Shown piece by piece: positions 43,899-54,233 of a stretch of 64,000 nt of DNA (position 1 is the first letter of the stretch; every line of letters starts with the position of its first letter). Under the pieces are notes generated by a model. The model did no database searches and was not told the origin of the DNA. It worked only from the letters and a program-made list of their open reading frames with translations. The translations under genes were made by a program, and so were the position numbers. The stretch is from Melaminivora suipulveris (GTDB lineage: Bacteria > Pseudomonadota > Gammaproteobacteria > Burkholderiales > Burkholderiaceae_C): NCBI RefSeq assembly GCF_003008575.1, contig NZ_CP027667.1:3124001-3188000 (forward strand). Reading direction: 5' to 3'.

Positions 43899-44215
43899 TG
43901 GGCGCGCGACTGGTTCTCGCGCACCACCTCGCGCACGCGCTCGGCCAGCGTGCCGCGTGCCTGGGCGGCCAGCAGCCGTTTGGTGAGCGCTTCGACCGAC
44001 ACGGGCGCCGTGGCCTGCGCGGCGGCGGCCTCGTACTGCTCGATGGCGGCGCGCGCGTCCTGCACGCTCAGACCCGTGTGCTCGACGATCTGGCCGAGCG
44101 TGGCCCAGTATTCGATCTGGCTGGCGACCGAGCGGCGCAGCGGCTGGGCGGCGCGCCGCGCCTGTTCTACGAGGGAGCCGGGCAGCTTGACGGAAGAGAA
44201 AGCGGGTTGGGCCAT
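43895..44215 (-). CDS. ParD-like ribbon-helix-helix antitoxin
   Basis: Product of 106 residues. The first half, SSVKLPGSLVEQARRAAQPL then RRSVASQIEYWATLG, is the ParD-like antitoxin pattern: a beta strand, then two helices for DNA binding. The C-terminal half would bind the toxin. The ATG at 44215 has AAAGGAA upstream. Directly upstream lie two palindromes that suit autorepression. The pairing of a ParD-like protein with a zeta kinase is known in proteobacteria. Confidence 0.85.
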   Translation of the reverse strand: MAQPAFSSVKLPGSLVEQARRAAQPLRRSVASQIEYWATLGQIVEHTGLSVQDARAAIEQYEAAAAQATAPVSVEALTKRLLAAQARGTLAERVREVVRENQSRAQ

Positions 44216-44230
44216 GGTGCGGGTTCCTTT

Positions 44231-44265
44231 ATGGCGCATTTTGCGCCATCGTGGCGCAGGCGCCA
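44231..44265 (-). promoter_or_regulatory. Double palindrome, probable operator of the toxin-antitoxin pair
   Basis: ATGGCGCA-TTT-TGCGCCAT (44231-44249) is a perfect 8-bp inverted repeat, and TGGCGC-AG-GCGCCA (44252-44265) repeats the same half-site in a second palindrome. The array starts 16 bp upstream of the antitoxin ATG. Confidence 0.78.
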
Positions 44266-44305
44266 AGCGCCGCGAGTGGCGTGCCCGGGCCGCGCGGTCA
44301 GCGGG

Positions 44306-44827
44306 TCAGCGCTGCGGCGCCGACGGCGGAGACGACAGGCGCGGCGAGAGGATTTGCAGCGTGTCGAACCGGTTGAAATCGCCGGTATCCAGCTCCATTG
44401 AGCAAAAAGGCTCGAAAAGGTACAGCACCAGAGGATTGGGTATCTCGATGCATGCAAAGCTGGCCTGCGTCAAAACGCTTTGGGCCTGGGCAAAGGCTGT
44501 CTGGAATTCCGGACTGCGTTTGACGGCGGAAACCGGCAGCCCTAAATGCTTGGCCGCCATGCGAACTGCCAGATTGGCCCGCGAAGGGTCCGCGCACACA
44601 TGGTCCCTGATGCGCCGCCTGAGCCTGTTGGCGATTCCGACGTAAACGCGTTTCCCTTCCACGATCCAGATGTACGCCCCGCGCGCATCCGGAACCACGG
44701 CATCCCCGTGAAGCGCGGCAGTCCCCCGGTGGGGCTGTTCCATTCGCTCGCGCAACTGAAGCATCAACGCGGGGAGTTCCACGTTGGCCAGTTCTTGAAA
44801 GCTGAATCGACAGTCGTGTAGCGGCAT
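44306..44827 (-). CDS. GIY-YIG domain protein
   Basis: Product of 173 residues. The GIY-YIG core is seen as RGAYIWIVEGKRVYVGIANR followed by LRRRIRDH, with the first tyrosine, the second YVG and the catalytic arginine region in place. N- and C-terminal parts match nothing I know. The ATG at 44827 was chosen over two TTG codons before it. It lies 10 bp downstream of hslR and upstream of the toxin-antitoxin pair. A nuclease role is likely; the target is unknown. Confidence 0.72.
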   Translation of the reverse strand: MPLHDCRFSFQELANVELPALMLQLRERMEQPHRGTAALHGDAVVPDARGAYIWIVEGKRVYVGIANRLRRRIRDHVCADPSRANLAVRMAAKHLGLPVSAVKRSPEFQTAFAQAQSVLTQASFACIEIPNPLVLYLFEPFCSMELDTGDFNRFDTLQILSPRLSSPPSAPQR

Positions 44828-44836
44828 CAACAAGCT

Positions 44837-45277
44837 TCACGACCCGAGGCCGTCGTCGTCCAGCGATGCGCTCCACCGGTCCCCCCAACCCCCGCGCAGC
44901 TGGTCCATGCTGCGCCGGTCGCGCTTGGTCGGCCGGCCGTCCCGCAAGCCATCCGCCGGCTCCGGCGCCAGCCGCCGCGCCTGCGCGGCCTGCTCGCGCG
45001 CCGCGATGCTCTCGGGCGTTTCCTCGTACAGCTGCTGCGCCACCGGCGCCGGCCCGCGCATGTTGCTCAGGGCGCGCACCACCACCGTGCGCGCCACGGG
45101 GCCCTGGCGCAGCGCCACGGTGTCGCCCGGGCGCAGCTCGCGCGCGGCCTTGGCCAGCTGGCCGTTCACGGTGACGCGGCCGCGGCCGATTTCATCCACG
45201 GCCAGGCCGCGCGTCTTGTAGAAGCGCGCGCACCACAGCCATTTGTCCAGACGCATCGAAGAACCAGGTTCAACCAT
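44837..45277 (-). CDS. hslR: S4-domain RNA-binding protein Hsp15
   Basis: Binds stalled 50S subunits carrying peptidyl-tRNA in E. coli. The product is 146 residues with an N-terminal S4 domain (MRLDKWLWCARFYKTRGLAV, IGRGRVTVNGQLAKAARELR) and a basic C-terminal tail (RPTKRDRRSMDQ). The start at 45277 (MVEPGSS) is used, and 45256 (MRLDKW) is equally possible. The GIY-YIG gene follows 10 bp downstream. Confidence 0.92.
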   Translation of the reverse strand: MVEPGSSMRLDKWLWCARFYKTRGLAVDEIGRGRVTVNGQLAKAARELRPGDTVALRQGPVARTVVVRALSNMRGPAPVAQQLYEETPESIAAREQAAQARRLAPEPADGLRDGRPTKRDRRSMDQLRGGWGDRWSASLDDDGLGS

Positions 45278-45474
45278 CGCAGCATTTTTGCATGCGGTTT
45301 GAAAGCCCTGTGTGGCGTTCGCGCGCCCCGGCGCGGCTTGGGTCGGCGCAGGACGCGCACCGCGTCAAACCTGGCGCCCCGGTCCCGTTGCCCGCGCGCC
45401 GGGCGCCCAGGCGGCGAGGCTCAACCGGGTCAAGCAGGCGCCATTGCGAAGTGGTGCGGAGTGCGAGCCCGCGC

Positions 45475-46609
45475 TCAAAATTCATGCCGCAAACCGGCGC
45501 CGATCTCGTGCGCTTCCAGACCCCGCACGTAGGCGACGCCTCTGCCCCGTCCGCCGTAGGCGTAGAGCTGCGTGCGCTTGGAAAGCGGGTAGGAATACAG
45601 CGCAGCGACCATGTTTTGCGCGGCCGCGTCGAAGCCGAAGCTGCCCAGATTGGACGAGCTGCGCGAATAAGCCACCCCCAGCGTGCCGGAGCCCGCACGG
45701 ATGGCCGCGCCGGCGTAGTAATTGCTCGCCTTGAACCCCTGCCGCGCGTATTGGCCCAGGCCGGCAGCTTGGACAAGCTCTGCGCTTTCGCCGAAATCTT
45801 TCGCCTTCACGCCGCCCGCTGCGTTGAATTTGCCGTTGCGGTCTTCCCCATAGGCCCCGATGAGCTTGACCCCCTTGAGGTCGTAGGCCACGAGCAGCAT
45901 CCAGTTCGCAACCGGGTAGGCGACTGCCTCGCGCCTTTCGCGCCCAAAGCCCAGCGAGACACGCAGCGTCGTTCTCGTAGGCGGCTGCCGCGCCGCGATA
46001 GCTTCGGGCCTCGTCGGTCTCGCGTCCCCAGGAGACGCCTACCCGCAGCCCTGCCAAATCCGGGCTGACGTAATTGATCAGGCCGTCGCGCCGCTCGCCC
46101 TTGCCGCCGAATGCGCGCTTGTATTTGCCCAGGCTTTTCACCGGCTCGCCCTTGGCGAATTGGCTGGGCAGGTCTTTCTGGCGACCCAGCGTCAGGGTGC
46201 CGAGCCTTTCGCTCGACAGCCCCACGTAGGCGTAGCGATTCCAGAAACTGCTTTTGCTGGCGCCGTCGGCGAGATCGACGGAGGCTTCGAGGTTGAAGAT
46301 CGCGCGCACGCCGCCGCCGAGGTCTTCCTCGCCCTGGAGTCCCAGACGGCTGGCGCCTGCGCCACCGCTGCGCAAACCGTCGTGTTCAACGAAGCTGGCA
46401 CGGGTCTCACCGCGCCGGTACTGGTAGTGCAAATGACCCGGCCCGGGGTCCGCGACACCGTACAGGGCAAGGGACGTGCCGCTCGCATAGGCGTTGCCTG
46501 CCGCGGCTGCCCAGCCCAGGGCCAGCACCGCTGCCGCGCGCTCCGCCATGCTTGGCCGCGTGCCGCCAATCGCGGCGGCATGATCGCCCAGCGCCGTTCG
46601 ATCTTTCAT
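45475..46609 (-). pseudogene. Gram-negative porin, frameshifted
   Basis: General outer-membrane porin of the Comamonadaceae/Burkholderiales type, broken by one frameshift. The first part starts at 46609 after AAGGAGG, has a signal peptide ending NAYASG, then LALYGVADPG, ASRLGLQGEEDLGGGVRAIF and FWNRYAYVGLSSERLGTLTL. It runs to YENDA near 45970. The second part continues in another frame from about 45968 (RVSLGFGRERREAVAY) through MLLVAYDLKGVKLIGAY to the terminal GAGLRHEF typical of porins. The total of 1135 bp is one base more than a multiple of three. A sequencing error is as possible as a real mutation. Confidence 0.85.
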
Positions 46610-46984
46610 GGTGCCTCCTTCCTGTTGGGATTGCGAAAAACGAGCGAACACCCGGCCCAGCCCGGTCCGAGACGCCGACGCGTGATGCGGCGCGGCGTGC
46701 ACCGCTGAGCGCCCTGGCGCATTCTTGCGTGGCGTATCGCCCGGCGACGTCGCGGTCGGGACTTGCAAGCCGGGCGGGCGCTCCAGTATCCGTGCCGGCC
46801 GTTGTGCGGCCGGGCCCGCGAAGAGACGCTCCCAGGCGGCTGGCAACCGGCAGGGCGCACCACCCGTATTGGTGGTAACCCCTGGCGAGCCGCGCATCAA
46901 GCCTGCTCCCCGCAAGTGCATGATGGAAAACTTTTGCACCGCTGCATGTTTCAACACCGCAACCGCCCTTCAGGAGGCCCACCC
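46610..46984. other. Divergent control region of porin and tctC
   Basis: A stretch of 375 bp without a credible gene. It contains the porin ribosome site (GGAGG just upstream of 46609), the tctC ribosome site (CAGGAGG at 46971-46977), an AT-richer patch around 46921-46945 and the dyad at 46859-46876. Promoter boxes could not be fixed. Confidence 0.5.
46859..46876. promoter_or_regulatory. Perfect dyad upstream of tctC, candidate operator
   Basis: ACCACC and GGTGGT flank a 6-bp spacer (CGTATT), about 110 bp upstream of tctC. The symmetry suggests a binding site for a dimeric regulator. Confidence 0.4.
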
Positions 46985-47947
46985 ATGCGCCGCGACACCT
47001 TCCTCAAGTCCCTCGCCGCCCTGGCCGCGGCCGGCAGCCTGCCGCTGTCCGCGCAGGCCGCCGAGGCCATCAAGATGATGCTGCCGGCCAACCCCGGCGG
47101 CGGCTGGGACAGCACCGGCCGCGCCCTGGGCAAGGCCCTGCAGGACGCGGGCGTGGCCTCGTCCGTGACCTACGAGAACAAGGGCGGTGCGGCCGGTGCC
47201 ATTGGTCTTGCGCAGTTCGTCAACGGCAGCAAGGGCGACCCGAACGCGCTCATGGTCATGGGCGCGGTGATGCTGGGCGGCATCATCACCGCCAAGCCGC
47301 CCGTGGGGCTGGACCGCGTCACGCCGATCGCGCGGCTGACCAGCGAATACAACGTCTTCGTGCTGCCGGCCAATTCGCCGTTCAAGAGCATGGCTGACGT
47401 GGTCGCGCAGCTCAAGAAGGACCCGGGCAGCGTGAAATGGGGCGGCGGCTCGCGCGGCTCCACCGAGCACATCGCCGCCGCGATGATCGCGCGCGAAGTC
47501 GGTGTCGATCCGGCCAGGATCAATTACGTGGCCTTTCGCGGGGGCGGGGAGGCCACCGCGGCCATCCTGGGCGGCAACGTGACCATCGGCGGCAGCGGCT
47601 ACAGCGAGTTCGCCGAGTACATCGCCGCCGGCAAGATGGTCCCCATCGGCGTGACCTCGCCCCAGCGCCTCAAGGGGCTGGAGAAGGTGGCCACGCTCAG
47701 GGAGCAGGGCATCAACGTGGAAATCGGCAACTGGCGCGGCGTGTACGGCGCACCGGGCATCACGCCGGCGCAGCGCAAGGCGCTGATCGACAGGGTGCAC
47801 AAGGCCACCAGGAGCGCGGCCTGGGCCGAGGCGCTGGAGAAAAACGGCTGGACGCCCGCGTGGCTGGCCGGCGACGAGTTCGGCAATTTCGTCGATGCCG
47901 AGTTTGCGAGCCTGCGCGCGACCATGGTCAAGTCGGGCATGGTTTGA
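46985..47947 (+). CDS. tctC: Tricarboxylate transporter substrate-binding protein (Bug family)
   Basis: Periplasmic receptor of a tripartite tricarboxylate (TTT) transporter. The product is 320 residues, starting with the signal MRRDTFLKSLAALAAAG and cut after AQA. Family blocks are MMLPANPGGGWDSTGRALGK, YENKGGAAGAIGLAQFVNG, PFKSMADVVAQLKKDPGSV and VAFRGGGEATAAILGGNVT. The ATG at 46985 has CAGGAGG upstream. tctB and tctA follow after a 246-bp gap filled by two repeats. The ligand (citrate or another carboxylate) is unknown. Confidence 0.92.
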   Translation: MRRDTFLKSLAALAAAGSLPLSAQAAEAIKMMLPANPGGGWDSTGRALGKALQDAGVASSVTYENKGGAAGAIGLAQFVNGSKGDPNALMVMGAVMLGGIITAKPPVGLDRVTPIARLTSEYNVFVLPANSPFKSMADVVAQLKKDPGSVKWGGGSRGSTEHIAAAMIAREVGVDPARINYVAFRGGGEATAAILGGNVTIGGSGYSEFAEYIAAGKMVPIGVTSPQRLKGLEKVATLREQGINVEIGNWRGVYGAPGITPAQRKALIDRVHKATRSAAWAEALEKNGWTPAWLAGDEFGNFVDAEFASLRATMVKSGMV

Positions 47948-48010
47948 ATGAAATCGGCCTTGAGTCGTTGTGGTTGCTAGGCATGTAGCTACTTTTTTAG
48001 TAGCAAGCAC
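47943..48010 (-). repeat. Degenerate family A repeat after tctC
   Basis: AATGAAATCGGCCTTGAGTC and CATGTAGCTACTTTTTTAGT are recognisable but diverged arms. It begins in the tctC stop codon. Confidence 0.55.
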
Positions 48011-48030
48011 TGCGACCGCAGGTGCCTCCA

Positions 48031-48150
48031 CTCCCTCCCCCTCTGGGGGACGGCGGGGGTGGGGGCAGCGCGGCCAGAGGGCCGGGCCCGGGCACCCACC
48101 GCCAGCCGGCCCCGATCCCCACCTTCCCCCAGTGGGAGAAGGAGCAAATT
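48031..48150. repeat. Composite GC-rich repeat (family B) between tctC and tctB
   Basis: The arms CTCCCTCCCCCTCTGGGGGA and CACCTTCCCCCAGTGGGAGA flank GC-rich sequence with a CCAGCCGGCCCCGATCCC segment. This is the same plan as the copy inside cysN at 29276-29392. Confidence 0.78.
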
Positions 48151-48193
48151 CCCCCAGTGCAGCGCGAGCGCCTGCCGCATCGCCGAGGTTCCG

Positions 48194-48721
48194 ATGACTG
48201 ATCCCGCCTCTCCCGCCATCCCTTCCCCCCGCTGGCAGGCCGCCGTGGGCGTGGCGGTCCTCCTGGCCGCTGCGGGGCTGGCCGTGGGCGCCCTGCAGAT
48301 CCCGGGCGCGGCCGGCTACAGCGGCGTGGGGCCCAACTTCCTGCCCTGGGTCTGCGCGGCGGTGCTGGCGCTGTGCGGCGCGCTGCTGGTGCGCGAGGCG
48401 CTCAGCGGCGGCTATCGCAACGCGCAGGACGGCGGGGGCGAGCCGCAGGCCCGGCTGGTGCCGTTCGCCTGGGTCTCCAGCGGGCTGCTGGCCAACGCGG
48501 CGCTCATCACCACCATCGGCTTCATCCTGGGCTGCGCGCTGTGCTACGCCCTCGCCGTGCAGGGCCTGCGCCGCGCGCAGGGCGAGACGCGCACGCTGGA
48601 GGGCCGCGTGCTGCTGGTCGATGCGCTCACCGGCCTGGCCATCGCCGCGCCGGTGTACTGGGCGTTCACCAAGTTCCTGGCCATCGGCCTGCCGGGCCTC
48701 ACCAACACGGAGTGGCTGTGA
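48194..48721 (+). CDS. tctB: Tripartite tricarboxylate transporter small membrane subunit
   Basis: Product of 175 residues with four hydrophobic segments. The first holds [20 protein letters not shown], followed by [20 protein letters not shown], the usual TctB pattern. The start is 48194. Its TGA shares one base with the tctA ATG (TGATG), so the two membrane subunits are translationally coupled. Confidence 0.9.
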   Translation: MTDPASPAIPSPRWQAAVGVAVLLAAAGLAVGALQIPGAAGYSGVGPNFLPWVCAAVLALCGALLVREALSGGYRNAQDGGGEPQARLVPFAWVSSGLLANAALITTIGFILGCALCYALAVQGLRRAQGETRTLEGRVLLVDALTGLAIAAPVYWAFTKFLAIGLPGLTNTEWL

Positions 48722-50262
48722 TGGGCATGGAAATTTTCGATGCCCTGCTGGCCGGCTTTGCCACTGCCGTCACGCCGGCCAACCTGCTGTGGGCGCTGGT
48801 CGGCTGCGCCCTGGGCACGGCGGTTGGCGTGCTGCCGGGCATCGGCCCGGCGGTGGCGGTGGCCATGCTGCTGCCCATCACCTCCAAGGTCGAGGTGACG
48901 GCCTCGATGATCTTTTTTGCCGGCATCTACTACGGCGCGATGTACGGCGGCTCGACCACGTCCATCCTGCTCAACACCCCCGGCGAGACGGCCAGCATGG
49001 TCACCGCCATGGAGGGCAACAAGATGGCCAAGAGCGGGCGCGCCGGCGCGGCGCTGGCCACCTCGGCCATCGGCTCGTTCGTCGCCGGCACCATCGCCAC
49101 GGTGGTGGTCACGCTGTTTGCGCCGGCGGTGGCCGAGTTCGCCGTGCGCCTGGGGCCGCCCGAGTACTTCATGCTGATGGTGCTGGCCTTCACCACCGTG
49201 AGCGCGGTGCTGGGCCAGAGCACGCTGCGCGGCATGGTGGCGCTGTTCGTGGGGCTGGCGCTGGGGCTGGTGGGCATGGACCAGATATCGGGTGCGGCGC
49301 GCTACACCGGCGGCAAGATGGAGCTGCTGGACGGCATCGACATCGTGCTGGTGGCCGTCGGCCTGTTTGCCGTGGCCGAGGTGCTGTATTCGGCGCTGTA
49401 CGAGGGTCGGCCCGATGAGTCGCAAAACCGCATGGGCCGCGTATACATGACGCGGCGCGACTGGAAGCGCTCGGTGCCCGCGTGGCTGCGCGGCACGGCG
49501 ATCGGCACGCCGTTCGGCTGCATCCCGGCCGGGGGCACGGAGATTCCCACGTTCTTGAGCTACGCGGTGGAAAAGAAGCTGGCCCGGGGCGAGAACCAGG
49601 CCGAGTTCGGCGGCGCCGGCGCCATCGAAGGCGTGGCCGGGCCTGAAGCCGCGAACAACGCCACGGTGACGGCGGCGCTGATTCCGCTGTTGACCCTGGG
49701 CATCCCGACCAGCAACACCACGGCCGTGCTGCTGGGGGCGTTTCAGAACTACGGCCTGCAGCCCGGGCCGCAGCTGTTCACCAGTTCCGCCGCGCTGGTC
49801 TGGGCGCTGATCGCGTCGCTCTATATCGGCAACGTGATGCTCTTGGTGCTGAACCTGCCGATGGTCGGGCTGTGGGTCAAGCTTTTGAAAATCCCGCGCC
49901 CGCAGCTGTACGCCGGCATCCTGATCTTCGCCACCGTGGGCGCCTACGGCATGCGCCAGAGCACGTTCGATCTGTTTTTGCTGTACGCCATCGGCCTGCT
50001 GGGCGTGCTGATGCGGCGCTTCGACTTTCCCACCGCGCCGGTGGTGGTCGGCATGATCCTGGGGCCCCTGGCCGAGGCGCAGATGCGCAACGCGGTGGCC
50101 ATCGGCGAGGGCAGCTGGCTGATCTTCGTGCAGCGGCCCATGTCGGCGGCGCTGCTGGCGCTGGTGCTGGCGGTGCTGATCGTGCCGCGCGTGCTGCGCC
50201 GCTGGGCCGAGCGCAACATCGAGCGGGCGCAGGTGCAGCAGGGGCGTATGGACGGACGCTAG
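48721..50262 (+). CDS. tctA: Tripartite tricarboxylate transporter large membrane subunit
   Basis: Main channel subunit, 513 residues, about 12 hydrophobic segments. Strongly conserved TctA blocks are present: [59 protein letters not shown] and [20 protein letters not shown]. It is coupled to tctB. Downstream is a short GC-rich hairpin (CTCCC/GGGAG at about 50276-50293) without a T-run before the convergent hemH. Confidence 0.95.
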   Translation: MGMEIFDALLAGFATAVTPANLLWALVGCALGTAVGVLPGIGPAVAVAMLLPITSKVEVTASMIFFAGIYYGAMYGGSTTSILLNTPGETASMVTAMEGNKMAKSGRAGAALATSAIGSFVAGTIATVVVTLFAPAVAEFAVRLGPPEYFMLMVLAFTTVSAVLGQSTLRGMVALFVGLALGLVGMDQISGAARYTGGKMELLDGIDIVLVAVGLFAVAEVLYSALYEGRPDESQNRMGRVYMTRRDWKRSVPAWLRGTAIGTPFGCIPAGGTEIPTFLSYAVEKKLARGENQAEFGGAGAIEGVAGPEAANNATVTAALIPLLTLGIPTSNTTAVLLGAFQNYGLQPGPQLFTSSAALVWALIASLYIGNVMLLVLNLPMVGLWVKLLKIPRPQLYAGILIFATVGAYGMRQSTFDLFLLYAIGLLGVLMRRFDFPTAPVVVGMILGPLAEAQMRNAVAIGEGSWLIFVQRPMSAALLALVLAVLIVPRVLRRWAERNIERAQVQQGRMDGR

Positions 50263-50309
50263 CGGTTTCTGTTCCCTCCCCCGCGCGCGGGAGAGGGCGC
50301 CAGCAGGCG

Positions 50310-51323
50310 TCAGTCCACCGGCCAGCCCTCCAGCTGCTGCTGCGCAATCTGCGACAGCGCCGTGATCCACGCCGCGTCGTCGTTCAGGCAGGGGATGTAA
50401 CGGAACTCCTTGCCGCCCGCCTCCATGAAGGCGTGGCGCGCCTCCTGGTTGATTTCTTCCAGTGTCTCCAGGCAGTCGCCGGTAAAGCCGGGGCACATCA
50501 CGTCCACGCGGCGCGTGCCGGCCTGCGCCAGGGCGACCAGGGTGGGCTCGGTGTAGGGCTCCAGCCAGCGCGCCTTGCCAAAGCGCGACTGGAAGGTGAT
50601 CTGCCACTGTTGCTCGGACAGCCCCAGCGCCTGGGCCAGCAGCCGGGCCGTGGCGCGGCACTGGTCGGCGTAGGGGTCGCCCAGGCGCACGTTGCGCTCG
50701 GGGATGCCGTGAAAGCTCATGACCAGCCGCTCGGCCGGGCCGCCTTCGCGCTGCCAGTGGGCGCGTACGCTTTTCTCCAGCGCGGCGATGTAGCCGGGGT
50801 GGGCGTGGTAGCCGTTGACGAAGCGCAGCTCGGGATAGGTGCGCGAGCGCCTGACCCAGGCGGCCACGTCATCGAACAGGCTGGCGGTGGTGGTGCTCGA
50901 ATATTGCGGGTACAGCGGCAGCACCAGCACGCGCTGCACGCCGGCTTCCTGCAAGACCTTGAGCTGCGCGCCGATGGCCGGCTGGCCGTAGCGCATGGCG
51001 TGCTGCACGCGCACGGGCAGCCCGGCTTCGCCCAGCCAGCCGCGCAGCATCAGCGCCTGTTTGGCCGTCCACACGGCCAGGGGCGAGCCCTCGGGCGTCC
51101 AGATGGTGGCGTACTTGGCGGCCGACTTGGCCGGCCGGGTGCGCAGGATGATCCCGTGCAGGATGGGCCACCAGACCAGGCGCGGGATCTCCACCACGCG
51201 CGGGTCGCCCAGGAACTGCGCCAGGTAGCGGCGCAGCGCGGGCGCCGTGGGGGCGTCGGGCGTGCCCAGGTTGCACAACAGGACGGCGGTGGTGGGCGAC
51301 TGGCCTCGGGGAATGGCGGACAT
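50310..51323 (-). CDS. hemH: Ferrochelatase
   Basis: Inserts Fe2+ into protoporphyrin IX, the last step of heme synthesis. The product is 337 residues with AVLLCNLGTPDAPTAPALRR, VLPLYPQYSSTTTAS, the active-site histidine in VMSFHGIPERNV and the acidic block MCPGFTGDCLETLEEI. The ATG at 51323 lies 8 bp after a GACAAT -10-like box on this strand (51332-51337), suggesting a leaderless or very short leader. The hydrolase gene upstream ends 62 bp before it. Confidence 0.95.
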   Translation of the reverse strand: MSAIPRGQSPTTAVLLCNLGTPDAPTAPALRRYLAQFLGDPRVVEIPRLVWWPILHGIILRTRPAKSAAKYATIWTPEGSPLAVWTAKQALMLRGWLGEAGLPVRVQHAMRYGQPAIGAQLKVLQEAGVQRVLVLPLYPQYSSTTTASLFDDVAAWVRRSRTYPELRFVNGYHAHPGYIAALEKSVRAHWQREGGPAERLVMSFHGIPERNVRLGDPYADQCRATARLLAQALGLSEQQWQITFQSRFGKARWLEPYTEPTLVALAQAGTRRVDVMCPGFTGDCLETLEEINQEARHAFMEAGGKEFRYIPCLNDDAAWITALSQIAQQQLEGWPVD

Positions 51324-51385
51324 GGGGCGCGATTGTCAGGGCAAAGCGCCCAGTGCTTGCGCCGGCGCTTTCCCCTTAAAGCTTC

Positions 51386-52194
51386 TCAGCGGGCCAGAAA
51401 GTCGCGAATCGCCAGCAGCGTCTCGTGCGGCGCCTCGGTCATCTGGTTGTGGCCCACGGGCAGGTGTGCCACCTGCACCTGCTTGCCGGCCGCGCGCGCG
51501 CCGTCGATCAGCAGCTTGGCCGCGCGCGGCGGGGTCATCTGGTCCTGGCTGCCCAGGGCGAACAGCACCGGGCACTGGAGGGCGGCAATCGCCGCTTCGC
51601 CGCCGGCGTAGCTGTCGCAGGCGACGAAGCCGCGGTGGAACACGTTGGCCTGGCGGTTGCCCTGCAGCACGCGCCGCCCCAAGGCCATGCCGGCGCCATA
51701 GACCCAGAAGCCCGCGCCCGTGGGTGGCGCCAGCGTGCTGCGCGAGAACACGTTGACCATCTTCAAGGCCGCCTCGGGCGTGTCCTGCGAGGCCTGGATC
51801 AGCGCTGGCGAGACTTTCATCGGGTAGGCCGTGCCGATCAGCACCAGGTGGCTGATGCGTTCGGTGAGGCGCGCGGCCGTCTCCAGCGCGATCAGCGAGC
51901 CCCAGCTGTGGCCGACCAGCGCGGCCTTTTGCACGCCGGCCGCGTCCAGCAGCGCGGCGATGAAATCCGCTGCCTGCTCGACGCTGGCCGGCGCCTCGCC
52001 GCCGCTCCTGCCGTGGCCGGGCAGGTCCACGGCCAATACGTTCCAGCCGTGCGTGGCCATGTAGCGGCTTTGCCAGGCCCACACGCTGTGGTCGCCCAGC
52101 ACGCCGTGGATGAAGATCACCGTGGGCTGAGCCGCATCGAAGGCGCGGCCGCCGGTGTAGCAGTAGGCGCTGGCGCCATTCACTTCGTACAGCA

Positions 52195-52195
<1 letters not shown>
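51386..52195 (-). CDS. Alpha/beta hydrolase
   Basis: Product of 269 residues with the complete triad: nucleophile Ser97 in LVGHSWGS, Asp in LGSQDQMTPP and His in VGHNQMTEAP. The oxyanion segment is FIHGVLGDHSVW. The ATG at 52195 overlaps the metZ stop by one base, and a GTG one codon earlier is also possible. Coupling to metZ raises the thought of a homoserine-related acyltransferase, but the sequence is a general esterase/lyase-type hydrolase and not MetX. The substrate is unknown. Confidence 0.85.
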
Positions 52196-53517
<1,322 letters not shown>

Positions 53518-53613
53518 CCGTGTCTCCAATGTGGTCAATGCGCCGGGGATTGTGGGCTATATTTTCGCGAGCACTCCCTGCACGCCCGCCTCCACTGCCC
53601 CCTGCGAGACATC

Positions 53614-54066
53614 ATGAAAGTCAGCGACATCCTGCGCGTCAAAGGCAACACCCTCTACACCGTCACGCCCGACGAACCCCTGGCGCGCGCCGTGCAGACC
53701 ATGGCCGAAAAGGACATCGGTTCGCTGGTCGTCATGGAGCACGGCGACCTGGTGGGCATGCTCACTTTCCGCGAGATCATCGGGCACCTGTCGCGCCACG
53801 GCGGCAGCCTTGGCACCACGCTGGTGCGCACCGCCATGGACGACGCGCCCCTGACCTGCACGCTGGAAACCGACATGGACGAGGTGCGCCGCATGATGCT
53901 GGGCCACCATGCGCGCTACATGCCGGTCATGGAAAACCGCATGCTGATGGGCGTAGTGAGCTTCTATGACGTCGCCAAGGCGGTGGTGGATAGCCAGAAC
54001 TTCGAGAACAAGCTGCTCAAGGCCTACATCCGCGACTGGCCGGAAGGACGAGAGACAACCCCCTGA
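53614..54066 (+). CDS. Two-CBS-domain protein
   Basis: Product of 150 residues, nearly only a pair of CBS motifs: TLYTVTPDEPLARAVQTMAE with IGSLVVMEHGDLVGMLTFRE, then CTLETDMDEVRRMMLGHHAR with YMPVMENRMLMGVVSFYDVA. CBS pairs bind adenine nucleotides and regulate partner proteins. No enzyme is fused and none is obviously adjacent. The start is 53614, with a TATATT -10-like box at 53558-53563. Confidence 0.9.
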   Translation: MKVSDILRVKGNTLYTVTPDEPLARAVQTMAEKDIGSLVVMEHGDLVGMLTFREIIGHLSRHGGSLGTTLVRTAMDDAPLTCTLETDMDEVRRMMLGHHARYMPVMENRMLMGVVSFYDVAKAVVDSQNFENKLLKAYIRDWPEGRETTP

Positions 54067-54233
54067 GCGCCTGCGGCGCTTCCCCCTTCTCTGGCGCGCT
54101 GCGCGCTGGGAAGGGTGAGCGATTGCTCAGCGCGGCGGGGCGGCCCTTGTGCGGCGTCTGCTGGCTTGCGTTGCGCCGCTGCTGGCCTTTGCGCTGCTGA
54201 TGCGCCGCTTTGATGGGGATAATGCCGGCCCAT

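Noticed and set aside
54067..54233. Possible gene or RNA between the CBS gene and aroC
   Set aside because: The interval has a weak GC-rich hairpin and the aroC -10 box, and no open frame or RNA signature that I could support.
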